64,000 nucleotides of DNA from Prevotella sp. (GTDB lineage Bacteria > Bacteroidota > Bacteroidia > Bacteroidales > Bacteroidaceae). Of this stretch, positions 24,906 to 33,798 are shown piece by piece. The translations under genes were made by a program, and so were the position numbers. The notes beneath the pieces were generated by a model that was not told the DNA's origin, made no database searches, and saw only the letters and a program-made list of their open reading frames with translations. Location: the NCBI GenBank assembly GCA_017470345.1, contig JAFUEP010000001.1, positions 1-64,000 of the forward strand, read 5' to 3'. The first letter of the stretch is position 1. Every line of letters starts with the position of its first letter.

Positions 24906-27029
24906 ATGAACTTTGACCTGCTGTCACAGGACATCATGTACTTGCCAGGCGTAGGTCCCCAGCGCAAGAAAATGCTCGCCCAGGAACTCAACATCGAGAC
25001 CTTCGGCGACCTGCTGGAGTATTATCCCTACAAGTACGTCGACCGCTCGCGCATCTATCATGTCAGCGAGCTCACAGGCGACATGCCCTTCGTACAGGTC
25101 GTAGGCCATATTCTCAGTTTCGAGACCTTCGACATGGGGCCGCGCAAAGAGCGCGTCGTGGCCCACTTCACTGACGGCACCGCCATCATGGACCTCGTCT
25201 GGTTCAATGGTGGCAAGTATGCCAAACAGACCTACAAGGTAGGCACCGACTATCTCGTCTTCGGCCGCCCCTCCATCTTCAACAACCGCATTCAGATACA
25301 GCATCCCGAGCTCGACGACGCCTCAAAGGTAGACACCACCCAGCTCGGCATGCGCCCCTACTACAACACAACGGACAAGATGAAGAAGTCGGGTATGACC
25401 TCGCGCACCATCGAGCGACTTACCCGCACACTGCTCGAACGCCTTCACGAGCCGCTGGCCGAGACCCTCACACCCGACATCATCGCAACCCGCCACCTCA
25501 TGTCGCGCGACGAGGCCCTCCGTGCCCTCCACTATCCCAGCGATGCACGTCAGCTGGAGCGGGCACGGGTGCGGATGAAGTTCGAGGAACTCTTCTTCGT
25601 CCAACTGAGCATCCTGCGCTATGCCTCCGACCAACGCCGCAAGTACGCAGGATTTGTCTTCCAGCGTATCGGAGCCACTTTCAATGCCTTTTTTTTCCGT
25701 AACCTGCCCTTTCCCCTGACAGGCGCCCAAAAGCGCGTCATGCATGAGATACGAGACGATCTCTCCAGCGGCCGCCAGATGAACCGCCTGCTGCAGGGCG
25801 ACGTAGGCTCAGGCAAGACCCTCGTGGCACTGATGACCATGCTCATTGCCATCGACAACGGCTATCAGGCCTGCATCATGGCTCCTACAGAAATCCTGGC
25901 CGAGCAGCATCTGCAGACTATCCGGGAATTTCTGCACGACTTGCCGCTGCGCGTGGAACTACTCACTGGCATCGTCAAGGGCAAAAAGCGCCGTGAGGTG
26001 CTCGAAGGACTTGCCACAGGCGACGTCAATATCCTTGTCGGCACCCATGCCGTCATCGAGGATGCGGTCCAGTTCCGTCGGCTCGGCCTCGTCGTCATCG
26101 ACGAGCAGCACCGTTTCGGTGTGGCTCAACGCGCCAGGCTTTGGCAGAAGGCTCCATCGGACTCCGCAGGAGTGATCAGGCTTCCTCACGTCCTCGTCAT
26201 GACGGCCACGCCCATCCCGCGCACCCTGGCCATGACGCTCTACGGCGACCTCGACGTCAGCGTCATCGACGAGTTGCCACCTGGCCGAAAGCCCATCCGA
26301 ACCACACACGTCTTCGACACCCACGCAACCACCCTCTACGAAGGCATCCGCCGGCAGATCCGACAGGGCCGACAGGTCTACTGCGTCTTCCCGCTCATCG
26401 AGGAGAGTGAAAAGATCGACCTGAAGAATCTCGAGGACGGCTTCGAGACGCTTCGTCAAGCCTTCCCCGAGTTCCGCATGAGCAAGGTCCATGGGCGTAT
26501 GAAGCCGCAGGAGAAGGAACTCGAGATGCAGCGCTTTGTCAGCGGCGAGACGCAGATGCTCGTAGCCACCACCGTCATCGAGGTGGGCGTCAACGTTCCC
26601 AACGCCTCGGTCATGGTCATCTTCGACGCCCAGCGCTTCGGCCTCAGTCAGCTCCACCAGCTTCGCGGCCGAGTAGGCCGGGGGGCCGACCAGTCGTTCT
26701 GCATCCTCGTCACGCCCTATAAGCTCAGCGACGACACTCGCCGACGTATTGACATTATGTGCGAGACCAACGACGGCTTCCGTATTGCCGAAGCCGACCT
26801 CAAGTTGCGCGGTCCTGGCGACCTCGAGGGCACCCAGCAGAGCGGCATGGCCTTCTCACTCCACATCGCCAACATTGCCACCGACGGCCAGCTTGTCCAA
26901 ATGGCACGCGACGAGGCCCAGCGCATCGTCGACGACGATCCCGCTTGCCAGTCGCCCCGCTACGCCGTACTTTGGCATCACCTCCAAAATATCCGCAAGT
27001 CCAATGTCAACTGGGGAGCCATATCCTGA
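24906..27029 (+). CDS. recG: ATP-dependent DNA helicase RecG
   Basis: A 707-residue helicase that remodels stalled forks and Holliday junctions. An N-terminal wedge/OB domain covers about residues 50-260. The Walker A motif GDVGSGKTL is near residue 297, the Walker B variant DEQHRFG near 398, and MTATPIPRTLAMTLYGDLDVS follows. Helicase C motifs include LHQLRGRVGRG, and the TRG-like C-terminal part contains LKLRGPGDLEGTQQSG. Length is normal. It lies 22 bp after ispD and converges with the ApbE-like gene. Confidence 0.97.
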   Translation: MNFDLLSQDIMYLPGVGPQRKKMLAQELNIETFGDLLEYYPYKYVDRSRIYHVSELTGDMPFVQVVGHILSFETFDMGPRKERVVAHFTDGTAIMDLVWFNGGKYAKQTYKVGTDYLVFGRPSIFNNRIQIQHPELDDASKVDTTQLGMRPYYNTTDKMKKSGMTSRTIERLTRTLLERLHEPLAETLTPDIIATRHLMSRDEALRALHYPSDARQLERARVRMKFEELFFVQLSILRYASDQRRKYAGFVFQRIGATFNAFFFRNLPFPLTGAQKRVMHEIRDDLSSGRQMNRLLQGDVGSGKTLVALMTMLIAIDNGYQACIMAPTEILAEQHLQTIREFLHDLPLRVELLTGIVKGKKRREVLEGLATGDVNILVGTHAVIEDAVQFRRLGLVVIDEQHRFGVAQRARLWQKAPSDSAGVIRLPHVLVMTATPIPRTLAMTLYGDLDVSVIDELPPGRKPIRTTHVFDTHATTLYEGIRRQIRQGRQVYCVFPLIEESEKIDLKNLEDGFETLRQAFPEFRMSKVHGRMKPQEKELEMQRFVSGETQMLVATTVIEVGVNVPNASVMVIFDAQRFGLSQLHQLRGRVGRGADQSFCILVTPYKLSDDTRRRIDIMCETNDGFRIAEADLKLRGPGDLEGTQQSGMAFSLHIANIATDGQLVQMARDEAQRIVDDDPACQSPRYAVLWHHLQNIRKSNVNWGAIS

Positions 27030-27075
27030 GGAGTGGGAGGTTCGTTCTTTCGCTTGCGCAGAATGTTTTTTGAAT

Positions 27076-27909
27076 CTATTGAGGAAGGCATGTAAATGAG
27101 CGTACATGGAATCGCTCGTTCAACCGTTGCCGTTGGTCGGCATCGGCAATAAAAAAAGAGGTGGAAAGCACTTCACCTTCTATGCCATCGGCCGTAACAA
27201 CGGAGACGGCACGACGTCCTTCTACGAATGCTCCTGTCTGTGGATTTATGATGTGCCGATGGTTCGGATTAGAGTTTCCTGAAGTCGAGAGACATTCATC
27301 GTGAAGGGTCAAGCAGCCAGAGCCCACATTCACGGTCCATCCGTTGCCTTCATTCGTTCGATTGCCCAAAGCCATGATACTGCTATTTCCGAGACTGACG
27401 AGCGCATCGGCAATGTGATGCTGGCTCAATAGCCGTCGAATCGTCTCAAGGGCATAGCCTTTAAGAAATCCAGAGAGGTCAAGCAGAATACCATCACGGC
27501 GAAAACTGACATCACAGGAATCGCCCAGCAAGAGGTCGTCGATGGCTGGCTGATGAGGAACGTAAGTGCTGAGAATGGTGATGTCGAAGAGCCTTTCGGT
27601 CAAACGATTATATTCCTTACAGAGTCTGAGCATCCTCATAAGTTCCTCGTTGACGATGACAGGATGGCGGGCTGCTTCGCGGTTGACCTCAGAGAGTTGG
27701 CTCTGCGGATTAAAGCGATTAGCCAGCAGTTCTAATCTTGAAAGGGCATTCCGCACCTCGGCAACCACCGCGATGAGTGATGCTTCGTCGAGTGCCGAAA
27801 GCGACATCATGTCAACACGCGTGTGGAGTGAAGAAAACCATGCGTAAAACCGATTGCGGCTGTCGGAGCCACGCTGGAATACATGGGCAGTCTGCATGCT
27901 GGCAGCCAT
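27076..27909 (-). CDS. Short ApbE-family FAD:protein FMN transferase-like protein
   Basis: About 277 residues, shorter than typical ApbE and with no signal peptide or lipobox. Family motifs are LLANRFNPQSQLSEVNREA, FDITILSTY, LDLSGFLKGYALE, VSLGNSSIMALG and STSGNSNPNHRHIINPQTGA. The metal-binding Asp in the EADAWDT-type motif is replaced by Ser (EGEVLSTS), so transfer activity is uncertain. ApbE proteins attach FMN to Thr in partners such as Nqr/Rnf subunits; none is encoded here. A GTG at 27936 overlapping the mnmA stop is an alternative start, as is ATG 27897. Confidence 0.75.
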   Translation of the reverse strand: MAASMQTAHVFQRGSDSRNRFYAWFSSLHTRVDMMSLSALDEASLIAVVAEVRNALSRLELLANRFNPQSQLSEVNREAARHPVIVNEELMRMLRLCKEYNRLTERLFDITILSTYVPHQPAIDDLLLGDSCDVSFRRDGILLDLSGFLKGYALETIRRLLSQHHIADALVSLGNSSIMALGNRTNEGNGWTVNVGSGCLTLHDECLSTSGNSNPNHRHIINPQTGAFVEGRRAVSVVTADGIEGEVLSTSFFIADADQRQRLNERFHVRSFTCLPQ

Positions 27910-27928
27910 ATGCGCTTCACACGTAAAA

Positions 27929-29026
27929 TCACACACTTATCTCAGCAGAGCCGTAGCAGCGGTGATGTTCTGCATCATACACGACGCAGAACTGACCTGG
28001 TGCCACGCCATGAATGGGGTCGGCGGAATGGACGACGTAAGCCCCATCGCCAACTGGCTTCAGCACGGCTTTATGGAACTCCGGAGTATGACGGATCTTG
28101 AATGTTATCTGTCCGCCAGGCATCTGCCCGTTGATGCTATGGAAGTGGTGGATGGGGAATTCTTGCTTATAGGCCGTAGCGGGATCGTAGCCATGGGAGA
28201 CATAGAGACGATTCCCTAAGACGTCCTTCTTAACGATAAACCATGGTCCGCCACCGAAGCCCAGTCCCTTGCGCTGGCCGATGGTGTAGAACCAGTGCCC
28301 CCGATGTTGCCCGATGACACGGCCTGTCTCAAGTTCCACCACATCTCCTGCCATTTCGCCAAGGTAGCGTCTCACATACTCCGTGTAGTCTATTTTACCA
28401 AGGAAGCAGATGCCCTGTGAGTCCTTCCGCCGGGCATTGACCAAATGCTCGCGCTCAGCTATCTGTCGCACCTCGTCCTTCATATAATGGCCGATGGGGA
28501 AAACAGCCTTGGCCAGCTGCCAGTCGAATATCTGAGCGAGAAAGTCGGTCTGATCCTTCACGGGGTCAGGGCTCGTCGTGAGCCACTTGGTGCCGTCGGA
28601 ATCTATCTCGGTCTGCGCATAGTGGCCTGTGGCAATGAGGTCGTAGTCGTGGCCACGCTTTTCATGGAAGGCGCCAAACTTGATGAGGCGATTGCACATG
28701 ACATCGGGATTGGGCGTCTCTCCGTTACGCACCTTGTCCATCGTGTAGCGTGTCACCTGGTCCCAGTATTCACGATGGCAATCGACCACCTCGAGCCGAC
28801 AGCCATATTTGCGGGCGACGGCCGTTGCCATCTCCATGTCCTCCTCCATCGAGCAGTCCCACTCATCCTTGTCGTCAGCTCCGATCTTGATATAGAAACA
28901 GTCAGGCGTCAGGCCGTGGCGGACCAATTCATGGACCACCACGGCACTGTCGACGCCTCCTGAGAGAAGCACGGCGATGCGCTTATCCTTCAAATCTGCG
29001 TAGTTCATCTGAGAGAAAATGCTCAC
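27929..29026 (-). CDS. mnmA: tRNA 2-thiouridine(34) synthase MnmA
   Basis: A 365-residue enzyme that thiolates U34 of Lys, Glu and Gln tRNAs. The PP-loop SGGVDS (residues 22-27) binds ATP. Catalytic Cys111 lies in NPDVMCNRLIKF and the persulfide Cys207 in SQGICFLG. The C-terminal beta-barrel is present (GHWFYTIGQRKGLG). The start overlaps the SPFH gene stop by 4 bp (ATGA), indicating translational coupling. Bacteroidales often carry two MnmA-like proteins, so a second copy may exist elsewhere. Confidence 0.93.
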   Translation of the reverse strand: MSIFSQMNYADLKDKRIAVLLSGGVDSAVVVHELVRHGLTPDCFYIKIGADDKDEWDCSMEEDMEMATAVARKYGCRLEVVDCHREYWDQVTRYTMDKVRNGETPNPDVMCNRLIKFGAFHEKRGHDYDLIATGHYAQTEIDSDGTKWLTTSPDPVKDQTDFLAQIFDWQLAKAVFPIGHYMKDEVRQIAEREHLVNARRKDSQGICFLGKIDYTEYVRRYLGEMAGDVVELETGRVIGQHRGHWFYTIGQRKGLGFGGGPWFIVKKDVLGNRLYVSHGYDPATAYKQEFPIHHFHSINGQMPGGQITFKIRHTPEFHKAVLKPVGDGAYVVHSADPIHGVAPGQFCVVYDAEHHRCYGSAEISV

Positions 29027-29976
29027 TCACCCTTAAACAGCTCCTTGATGCCACCGATAGAACCCATCAGATTCGTGGCTTCATAGGGCAGGTAGACCGT
29101 CTTCGTCTTGTCGCCCTGGGCCAACTCTTCCAGCATCTGGATATACTTCTGGGCCAACAGGTAGTTGGCAGGATTGGTTGACTTGCCGACGGCTTCAGTG
29201 ATGAGTTCAATGGCCTTGGCCTCAGCTTCGGCTTTACGGATGCGGGCCTGTGCCTCACCCTCTGCCATGAGGATAGCCTGCTGCTTGTTGGCCTCGGCAC
29301 GGTTGATCATGGCAGTCTTCTCACCCTCGGAGGCAAGAATCTCAGCGGCCTTCTCACCCTCGGAGGTCAGGATCTGGGCTCGCTTGTTACGCTCGGCCTG
29401 CATCTGCTTCTCCATTGCGTTGAGCACGGTGGCAGGCGGTGTGATGTCCTGCAGTTCGACGCGGTTCACCTTGACACCCCACTTGTCGGTGGCATCGTCA
29501 AGAACAGCGCGCAGTTTGGTGTTGATGGTGTCGCGCGAGGTCAGTGTCTCGTCGAGCTCGAGCTCACCGATGATGTTACGCAACGTCGTCTGCGTGAGCT
29601 TCTCGATGGCATTGGGCAGGTTGTTGATCTCATAGGTAGCCTTGAAGGGGTCCATGATCTGGAAGTAGAGCAGGGCGTTGATCTCCGTCTGCACGTTGTC
29701 CTTCGTGATCACGTTCTGCTTGGGGAAGTCGTAGACCTGTTCGCGCAGGTCAATCGAGTTGGAGTAAACGTAGCGTCCATGCTTCAGCACGACAATGTTC
29801 TTGGCCTTGTCGATGAAGGGGATGATGATGTTGATGCCAGGTTTCAGCGTGGCATGATAACGTCCCAGCCGTTCGATGATCTTTGTCTCTGACTGAGGGA
29901 TGATGACCAGCGCCATCTTAGCGAAGATGACGACGAGTAGCACGATGGCTAACAAAAAATACATGGTGATGTCCAT
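29023..29976 (-). CDS. SPFH/band 7 (stomatin-like, QmcA-type) membrane protein
   Basis: A 317-residue protein with one N-terminal membrane helix (residues 4-22). It is followed by the band 7 domain (ETKIIERLGRYHATLKPGINIIIPF) and an Ala/Glu-rich coiled-coil C-terminal half (AEANKQQAILMAEGEAQ). Such proteins form large membrane-bound rings or lipid-domain scaffolds. The NfeD gene lies immediately upstream on the same strand (35 bp), the classic stomatin-operon pairing. MnmA is coupled downstream by a 4-bp overlap. Confidence 0.93.
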   Translation of the reverse strand: MDITMYFLLAIVLLVVIFAKMALVIIPQSETKIIERLGRYHATLKPGINIIIPFIDKAKNIVVLKHGRYVYSNSIDLREQVYDFPKQNVITKDNVQTEINALLYFQIMDPFKATYEINNLPNAIEKLTQTTLRNIIGELELDETLTSRDTINTKLRAVLDDATDKWGVKVNRVELQDITPPATVLNAMEKQMQAERNKRAQILTSEGEKAAEILASEGEKTAMINRAEANKQQAILMAEGEAQARIRKAEAEAKAIELITEAVGKSTNPANYLLAQKYIQMLEELAQGDKTKTVYLPYEATNLMGSIGGIKELFKGE

Positions 29977-30011
29977 AATGAATAATGTTAGTTATGATGT
30001 TTGAAGTTTTC

Positions 30012-30467
30012 TTATCGCTTGTCAATGGTTTCGACGGTGATGATGATACTCTCGCGGTCGACGACACGCACGTGGGTGCCCACGGGGAGGTCGTTCGGTT
30101 CGCGGGTGACGGCTTTCCAGTCGTCGCCGCCGATGGCCACGCGACCGAAGCCGTCGGCACGGACGGTCTCGCTGACGAATCCCGTCTGCCCGATCAGCGC
30201 GTCGGCGTTGCTGACGCGGTCCTCGTCGGCCCGGTGCAAATAGCGCAGAGCGAAGGGGCGCACCTGGAAGATGCTGAAGGCGGTGACGGCCGCGAAGACA
30301 GCCAGCTGGACATAGATGCCCGCAAAGGGCGACACGATGGCTGAGGCGCAGGCTCCGATGGAAAAGCAGATGATAAAGAAGTCGCCCGAGCTAAGCTCGA
30401 GAATCAGGCCCAGTATGGCCACTACGGCCCATACCTGCCACATGTTGGCTGCTAAATACTCTATCAT
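30012..30467 (-). CDS. NfeD-like membrane protein
   Basis: A 151-residue short NfeD: three to four hydrophobic helices in the first 75 residues, then a small OB-fold domain (LIGQTGFVSETVRADGFGRVAIGGDDW). It lacks the ClpP-like protease part of long NfeD. It is partner of the adjacent SPFH protein, with which it probably forms a membrane complex. Confidence 0.9.
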   Translation of the reverse strand: MIEYLAANMWQVWAVVAILGLILELSSGDFFIICFSIGACASAIVSPFAGIYVQLAVFAAVTAFSIFQVRPFALRYLHRADEDRVSNADALIGQTGFVSETVRADGFGRVAIGGDDWKAVTREPNDLPVGTHVRVVDRESIIITVETIDKR

Positions 30468-30501
30468 AGTCGTAATTGTTTTTAAAATATCTATTTGGTC
30501 T

Positions 30502-31185
30502 TTACATCTGTATTATAAACTCGTCCCATTCACGCGTAGACCCTTTACGTCCGAACACCTTATGGTAGAGCCGGCTCCGAGTCGAGGCGACACTCTCCTT
30601 TGAGTGAGCCGTCAGCGTGGCGATATCCTTCGGCTGCACGCGGACCTTTATTAAGAGACAGACGCGCAAGTCCTGCTCGCTCATGGGATAAAGCTCATAT
30701 AGCTTCGAGGTGAACCCCGTGTAGAGTTGGTTGACAAGTTCCGTCAGCCGCTGCCAGTCCTCCTCACCCAGGGGGCGACCTTCGGCTATCTGCCGTTTCA
30801 CTTTCAGGAGCACGTCGCTACCCATCAATGTCGTGTCGGCCTGCTGGCGCTTCTCGCGCTCAATGAGTGCCATCTTGTTGGCATAGTCGAGCCGCGCCTT
30901 GCGCTCCTCCAGTTCCAGCCGCAACACTGAGTTCTCATCACCCAGCTTCCTGAGCAGGCTCTCCAACTCGGCTATCTTGCGACGGTTCTGCTCAATGTGC
31001 TGCTGGCTCTGCTGCTCCTGTTGCTCCTGCATCGCGCGAACCTTGTCTAAACGCTGACGGAGCAACAGGATCTTTCGACGGCTGTTCTGAATCGTCACCC
31101 AGAAGAGCACTGCATAGGTGATGACAGAGAAGGCCAGCAGAAAAGCCTCACGTTGAGTCAATATGGTGAGCAACTGTTCGTTCAT
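30502..31185 (-). CDS. Membrane-anchored coiled-coil protein with C-terminal LuxR-like HTH
   Basis: A 227-residue protein: a single membrane helix near residues 12-32, a long Gln/Glu/Arg-rich coiled coil (about 38-120), then a helix-turn-helix domain (SEQDLRVCLLIKVRVQPKDIATLTAHSKESVASTRSRL) of the type at the end of many Prevotella regulators, usually behind TPR domains. Here no sensor or TPR domain is left. ATG 31185 is chosen because it sits 4 bases after a consensus -7 box; the longer frame starts within the promoter. The target genes are unknown. Confidence 0.8.
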   Translation of the reverse strand: MNEQLLTILTQREAFLLAFSVITYAVLFWVTIQNSRRKILLLRQRLDKVRAMQEQQEQQSQQHIEQNRRKIAELESLLRKLGDENSVLRLELEERKARLDYANKMALIEREKRQQADTTLMGSDVLLKVKRQIAEGRPLGEEDWQRLTELVNQLYTGFTSKLYELYPMSEQDLRVCLLIKVRVQPKDIATLTAHSKESVASTRSRLYHKVFGRKGSTREWDEFIIQM

Positions 31186-31189
31186 GTTG

Positions 31190-31221
31190 CAAAGATAGTA
31201 CAAAAAAACGAACCATGCAAA
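31190..31221 (-). promoter_or_regulatory. Promoter of the membrane-anchored HTH gene
   Basis: TTTG (31218-31221), 20 bp, TATCTTTG (31190-31197) on the minus strand. The -7 box ends 4 bases before ATG, so the message should be leaderless. Confidence 0.75.
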
Positions 31222-31283
31222 CTTTTCGCTTCGCAATAGTTCGCTTTTAGAGTTTTAGTTCGCAAAAGTTTGCAAACGAGCGT

Positions 31284-32201
31284 CTATCGGCTACCGATGT
31301 AGAGGAAAAACATGCCGAGCAGGACGAGGGCCAAGTCGAAGGCCTTTGCCTTGAGGTTCTTCTCGTGGAAGAACAGAGCCCCGCAGAGGAACGAGACGAC
31401 GACGCTGCCACGGCGCACCATCGAGACGATGCTGATCATGGCCGACGGAAGCGACAGGGCGTAGAAGTAGAGGAAGTCGGCCGCAGAGAGAAAGATGCTC
31501 ACTCCAATGATGGCCCACGACCAGTGGAAGGGCTGATGGCGGCGGATGGGCCACCATAGCAGCAGGAGCATGACGAGCATCATCGCACACTGGTAGACGT
31601 TGTACCACGACTGGACCATCATGCGGTCGAGCCCTACCCCACCCTCGCTCACTGGAGCCATGAGGTATTTGTCGTAGAGACCGCTAATGGCCCCAAGCAG
31701 GGCTGCGCCGACAATCATGTATATCCAATAGTCGTGACGGAAGTCAATACCCTCCTTGCGACCGCTACGGCTGAGCAGGAGAAACGAGGCGACGGCCAGC
31801 AGGACGCCCACCCATTGCCACACGTTGAGCCGTTCGCCGAAGAACAGCAGGGCGCCGACAAGCACCATGACGGGCCGCGTCGCATTGATAGGCCCCACAA
31901 TAGTCAGCGGCAGGTGCTTCATGCCAAAATAGCCGAGCACCCACGAGGCCAGCACGATGACGGCTTTGAGCACGATGTAGCGATGCATATCCCATCCTCC
32001 CTGTCCGACCTTGAAGATGCTGCCGTCGAGCAGGCTGGTCTGCGCCGAGAGCACGATGCAGGGCAGGAAGATCAGCGAGCAAATGAGCGTATTGAGGAAG
32101 AGGACGGGAATGACTGCGTTGGCCTTGAGAGCCTGCTTCTTCAGCGCATCGTAAAGGCCGAGAAAGGCGGCCGAAAGAAAAGCTAATAGTAACCAGACCA
32201 T
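31284..32201 (-). CDS. EamA/DMT-family transporter
   Basis: A 305-residue inner-membrane protein with about ten hydrophobic helices in two EamA halves. LTIVGPINATRPVMVLVGALLFFGERL in the first half and SAMISIVSMVRRGSVVVSFLCGALFFHEKNL in the second are the typical end-of-repeat segments. The family exports or imports small metabolites such as amino acids or nucleotide sugars; the substrate is not deducible. It starts 5 bp after the truA stop, so it is co-transcribed with truA. Confidence 0.88.
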   Translation of the reverse strand: MVWLLLAFLSAAFLGLYDALKKQALKANAVIPVLFLNTLICSLIFLPCIVLSAQTSLLDGSIFKVGQGGWDMHRYIVLKAVIVLASWVLGYFGMKHLPLTIVGPINATRPVMVLVGALLFFGERLNVWQWVGVLLAVASFLLLSRSGRKEGIDFRHDYWIYMIVGAALLGAISGLYDKYLMAPVSEGGVGLDRMMVQSWYNVYQCAMMLVMLLLLWWPIRRHQPFHWSWAIIGVSIFLSAADFLYFYALSLPSAMISIVSMVRRGSVVVSFLCGALFFHEKNLKAKAFDLALVLLGMFFLYIGSR

Positions 32202-32206
32202 AGATT

Positions 32207-32935
32207 CTAATAACGGATATCAACCAGGAACAAAGCGTTGGCGGGCATCGATTCGCCAGCCTCCGTACGACGTTTGCCTTCTATCACTTTCCGGAAATCA
32301 TCAACCGTCATGCGGCCGCGTCCCACCTCGATGAGGGTGCCCACGACGGCGCGCACCATGTTGCGAAGGAATCGGTTGGCTGTGATTTCGAAGCGCCACT
32401 GGCCCGACGACATCTCTGTCCACTCAGCCTTCGTCACGTGGCAGAGCGTCGTCTTCACGTCGGCATGACTCTTGCAGAAAGCGCCGAAGTCTTCATATGT
32501 CAGGAGCAGGGAAGCAGCCTCGTTCATCAGGGCGAAGTCGAGCGTATAGTGGAGCTCGCATGAGTAATGGCGCAGGAAGGGATCCTTGTGCGTATGGACA
32601 AAATAATGATAAGTGCGACGCGTGGCCGAGAAACGGGCGTGCAGGTCGTCACGGACGGGCTCCACCTTGCTGACGGCGATGTCGTGAGGCAGCAGCCTGT
32701 TGAGCTTGTAGGCCAGTTGCCGACAATCCACCTCGCGATCCGTGTCGAAGTGAGCCACCATCATGCTGGCATGCACGCCAGCATCCGTCCGTCCGGCGCC
32801 CGTCACCTGCAAGTCGTCCCTGAACAGCAGCGACAACCCGCGTTGCAGCTCCCCCTGCACCGAGATGCCGTTCGGCTGCACCTGCCACCCATGGTAGCGC
32901 GTGCCGTCGTAGCTCAAAGTGATGAAATATCTCAT
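32207..32935 (-). CDS. truA: tRNA pseudouridine(38-40) synthase TruA
   Basis: A 242-residue enzyme isomerising uridines 38-40 in the tRNA anticodon arm. The catalytic Asp51 lies in GAGRTDAGVHA. FLRNMVRAVVGTLIEVGRG is the C-terminal signature. ATG 32935 (MRYFITLSYDG) is the natural start; the in-frame TTG at 32953 is rejected. The gene follows the DUF1460 gene at 14 bp. Confidence 0.95.
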   Translation of the reverse strand: MRYFITLSYDGTRYHGWQVQPNGISVQGELQRGLSLLFRDDLQVTGAGRTDAGVHASMMVAHFDTDREVDCRQLAYKLNRLLPHDIAVSKVEPVRDDLHARFSATRRTYHYFVHTHKDPFLRHYSCELHYTLDFALMNEAASLLLTYEDFGAFCKSHADVKTTLCHVTKAEWTEMSSGQWRFEITANRFLRNMVRAVVGTLIEVGRGRMTVDDFRKVIEGKRRTEAGESMPANALFLVDIRY

Positions 32936-32949
32936 ATCGTCAATTTCTT

Positions 32950-33798
32950 TCAAAGGTTTAACCTCACGACGCGGATGCCCGTAAACGATGGATGCTTCGC
33001 AAGATACTGCCCCAGCGTCATCGGCTCCTCAACGACCTTCTTGTGCAGTTGCGAGGCATTGAGCAGATGCAAGCCGTCCTGCCGCCAGACGGCAAAGCCG
33101 AGGTGGGCGATGTCGAGGCCCTGCTTCGTCGTGGTGATCGACAGGATGTCACCGTCCTTGACTGCCTCACGAAGCGCCTTCGTGTCCTTCACCGACGCCT
33201 TGGGAATATAGCGATAGCGGCGCCCCGTCAGCTGTTGTTCCTGACGGGCGATGACCTTCACCAGCTCGGGTTTGGCTTTCAGGGCCTTGTAGGCTTCGGG
33301 ATGGCGGCTCATAAAGCTGACGCTGACAGTCTGTACGGCGGTGAAGGGTTTCCCCTCCGAACTAACCTCCCTGACAAGCCCCATGCGGGTATTATCATCT
33401 ATCCAATCAGTGAAGTAGTGGAGGCGGCTCGGATAGCCGTCAATCCGTCCGTCACGATATCGTAACACCCTTAGCACCTGACAGAAAGAACAGAAGTCAC
33501 GTTTCTTTTCTTTAACACATATTGCGAGGGCGGCGACAGTCTCGACAAGCGTCGTGCAATCCAACTGACGCGTGTTGACGACGAGCTGTTCGTGATCATT
33601 CACCTCGAGCGTATGAGCCACGTAGGGGCGGCCCAACAACTGGCGAGCCAGCCAGAGCGGGTCAGCACCAGGCGCCTCGCTGAGCAACCTGACGACGGTG
33701 AGGCTGTCCTCTCGCGTATAAGTTGTTTTGGCGCTCATGCCACTGGCAAGGGCAAGGAGCAGCAAGAGTGCACTAATAAGTCGTTTCATGACGTTCAC
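32950..33798 (-). CDS. DUF1460 secreted N-acetylmuramoyl-L-alanine amidase-like protein
   Basis: A 282-residue protein with a signal peptide (Met4 may be the true start, MKRLISALLLLLALASG). It has an NlpC/P60-like cysteine-peptidase core: Cys81 in QLDCTTLVE and a His in LDIAHLGFAVW near residue 235. Characterised DUF1460 members cleave the amide bond between muramic acid and the stem peptide. It is expected to act on peptidoglycan in the periplasm. The start overlaps the DUF4421 gene stop by 26 bp. Confidence 0.88.
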   Translation of the reverse strand: MNVMKRLISALLLLLALASGMSAKTTYTREDSLTVVRLLSEAPGADPLWLARQLLGRPYVAHTLEVNDHEQLVVNTRQLDCTTLVETVAALAICVKEKKRDFCSFCQVLRVLRYRDGRIDGYPSRLHYFTDWIDDNTRMGLVREVSSEGKPFTAVQTVSVSFMSRHPEAYKALKAKPELVKVIARQEQQLTGRRYRYIPKASVKDTKALREAVKDGDILSITTTKQGLDIAHLGFAVWRQDGLHLLNASQLHKKVVEEPMTLGQYLAKHPSFTGIRVVRLNL

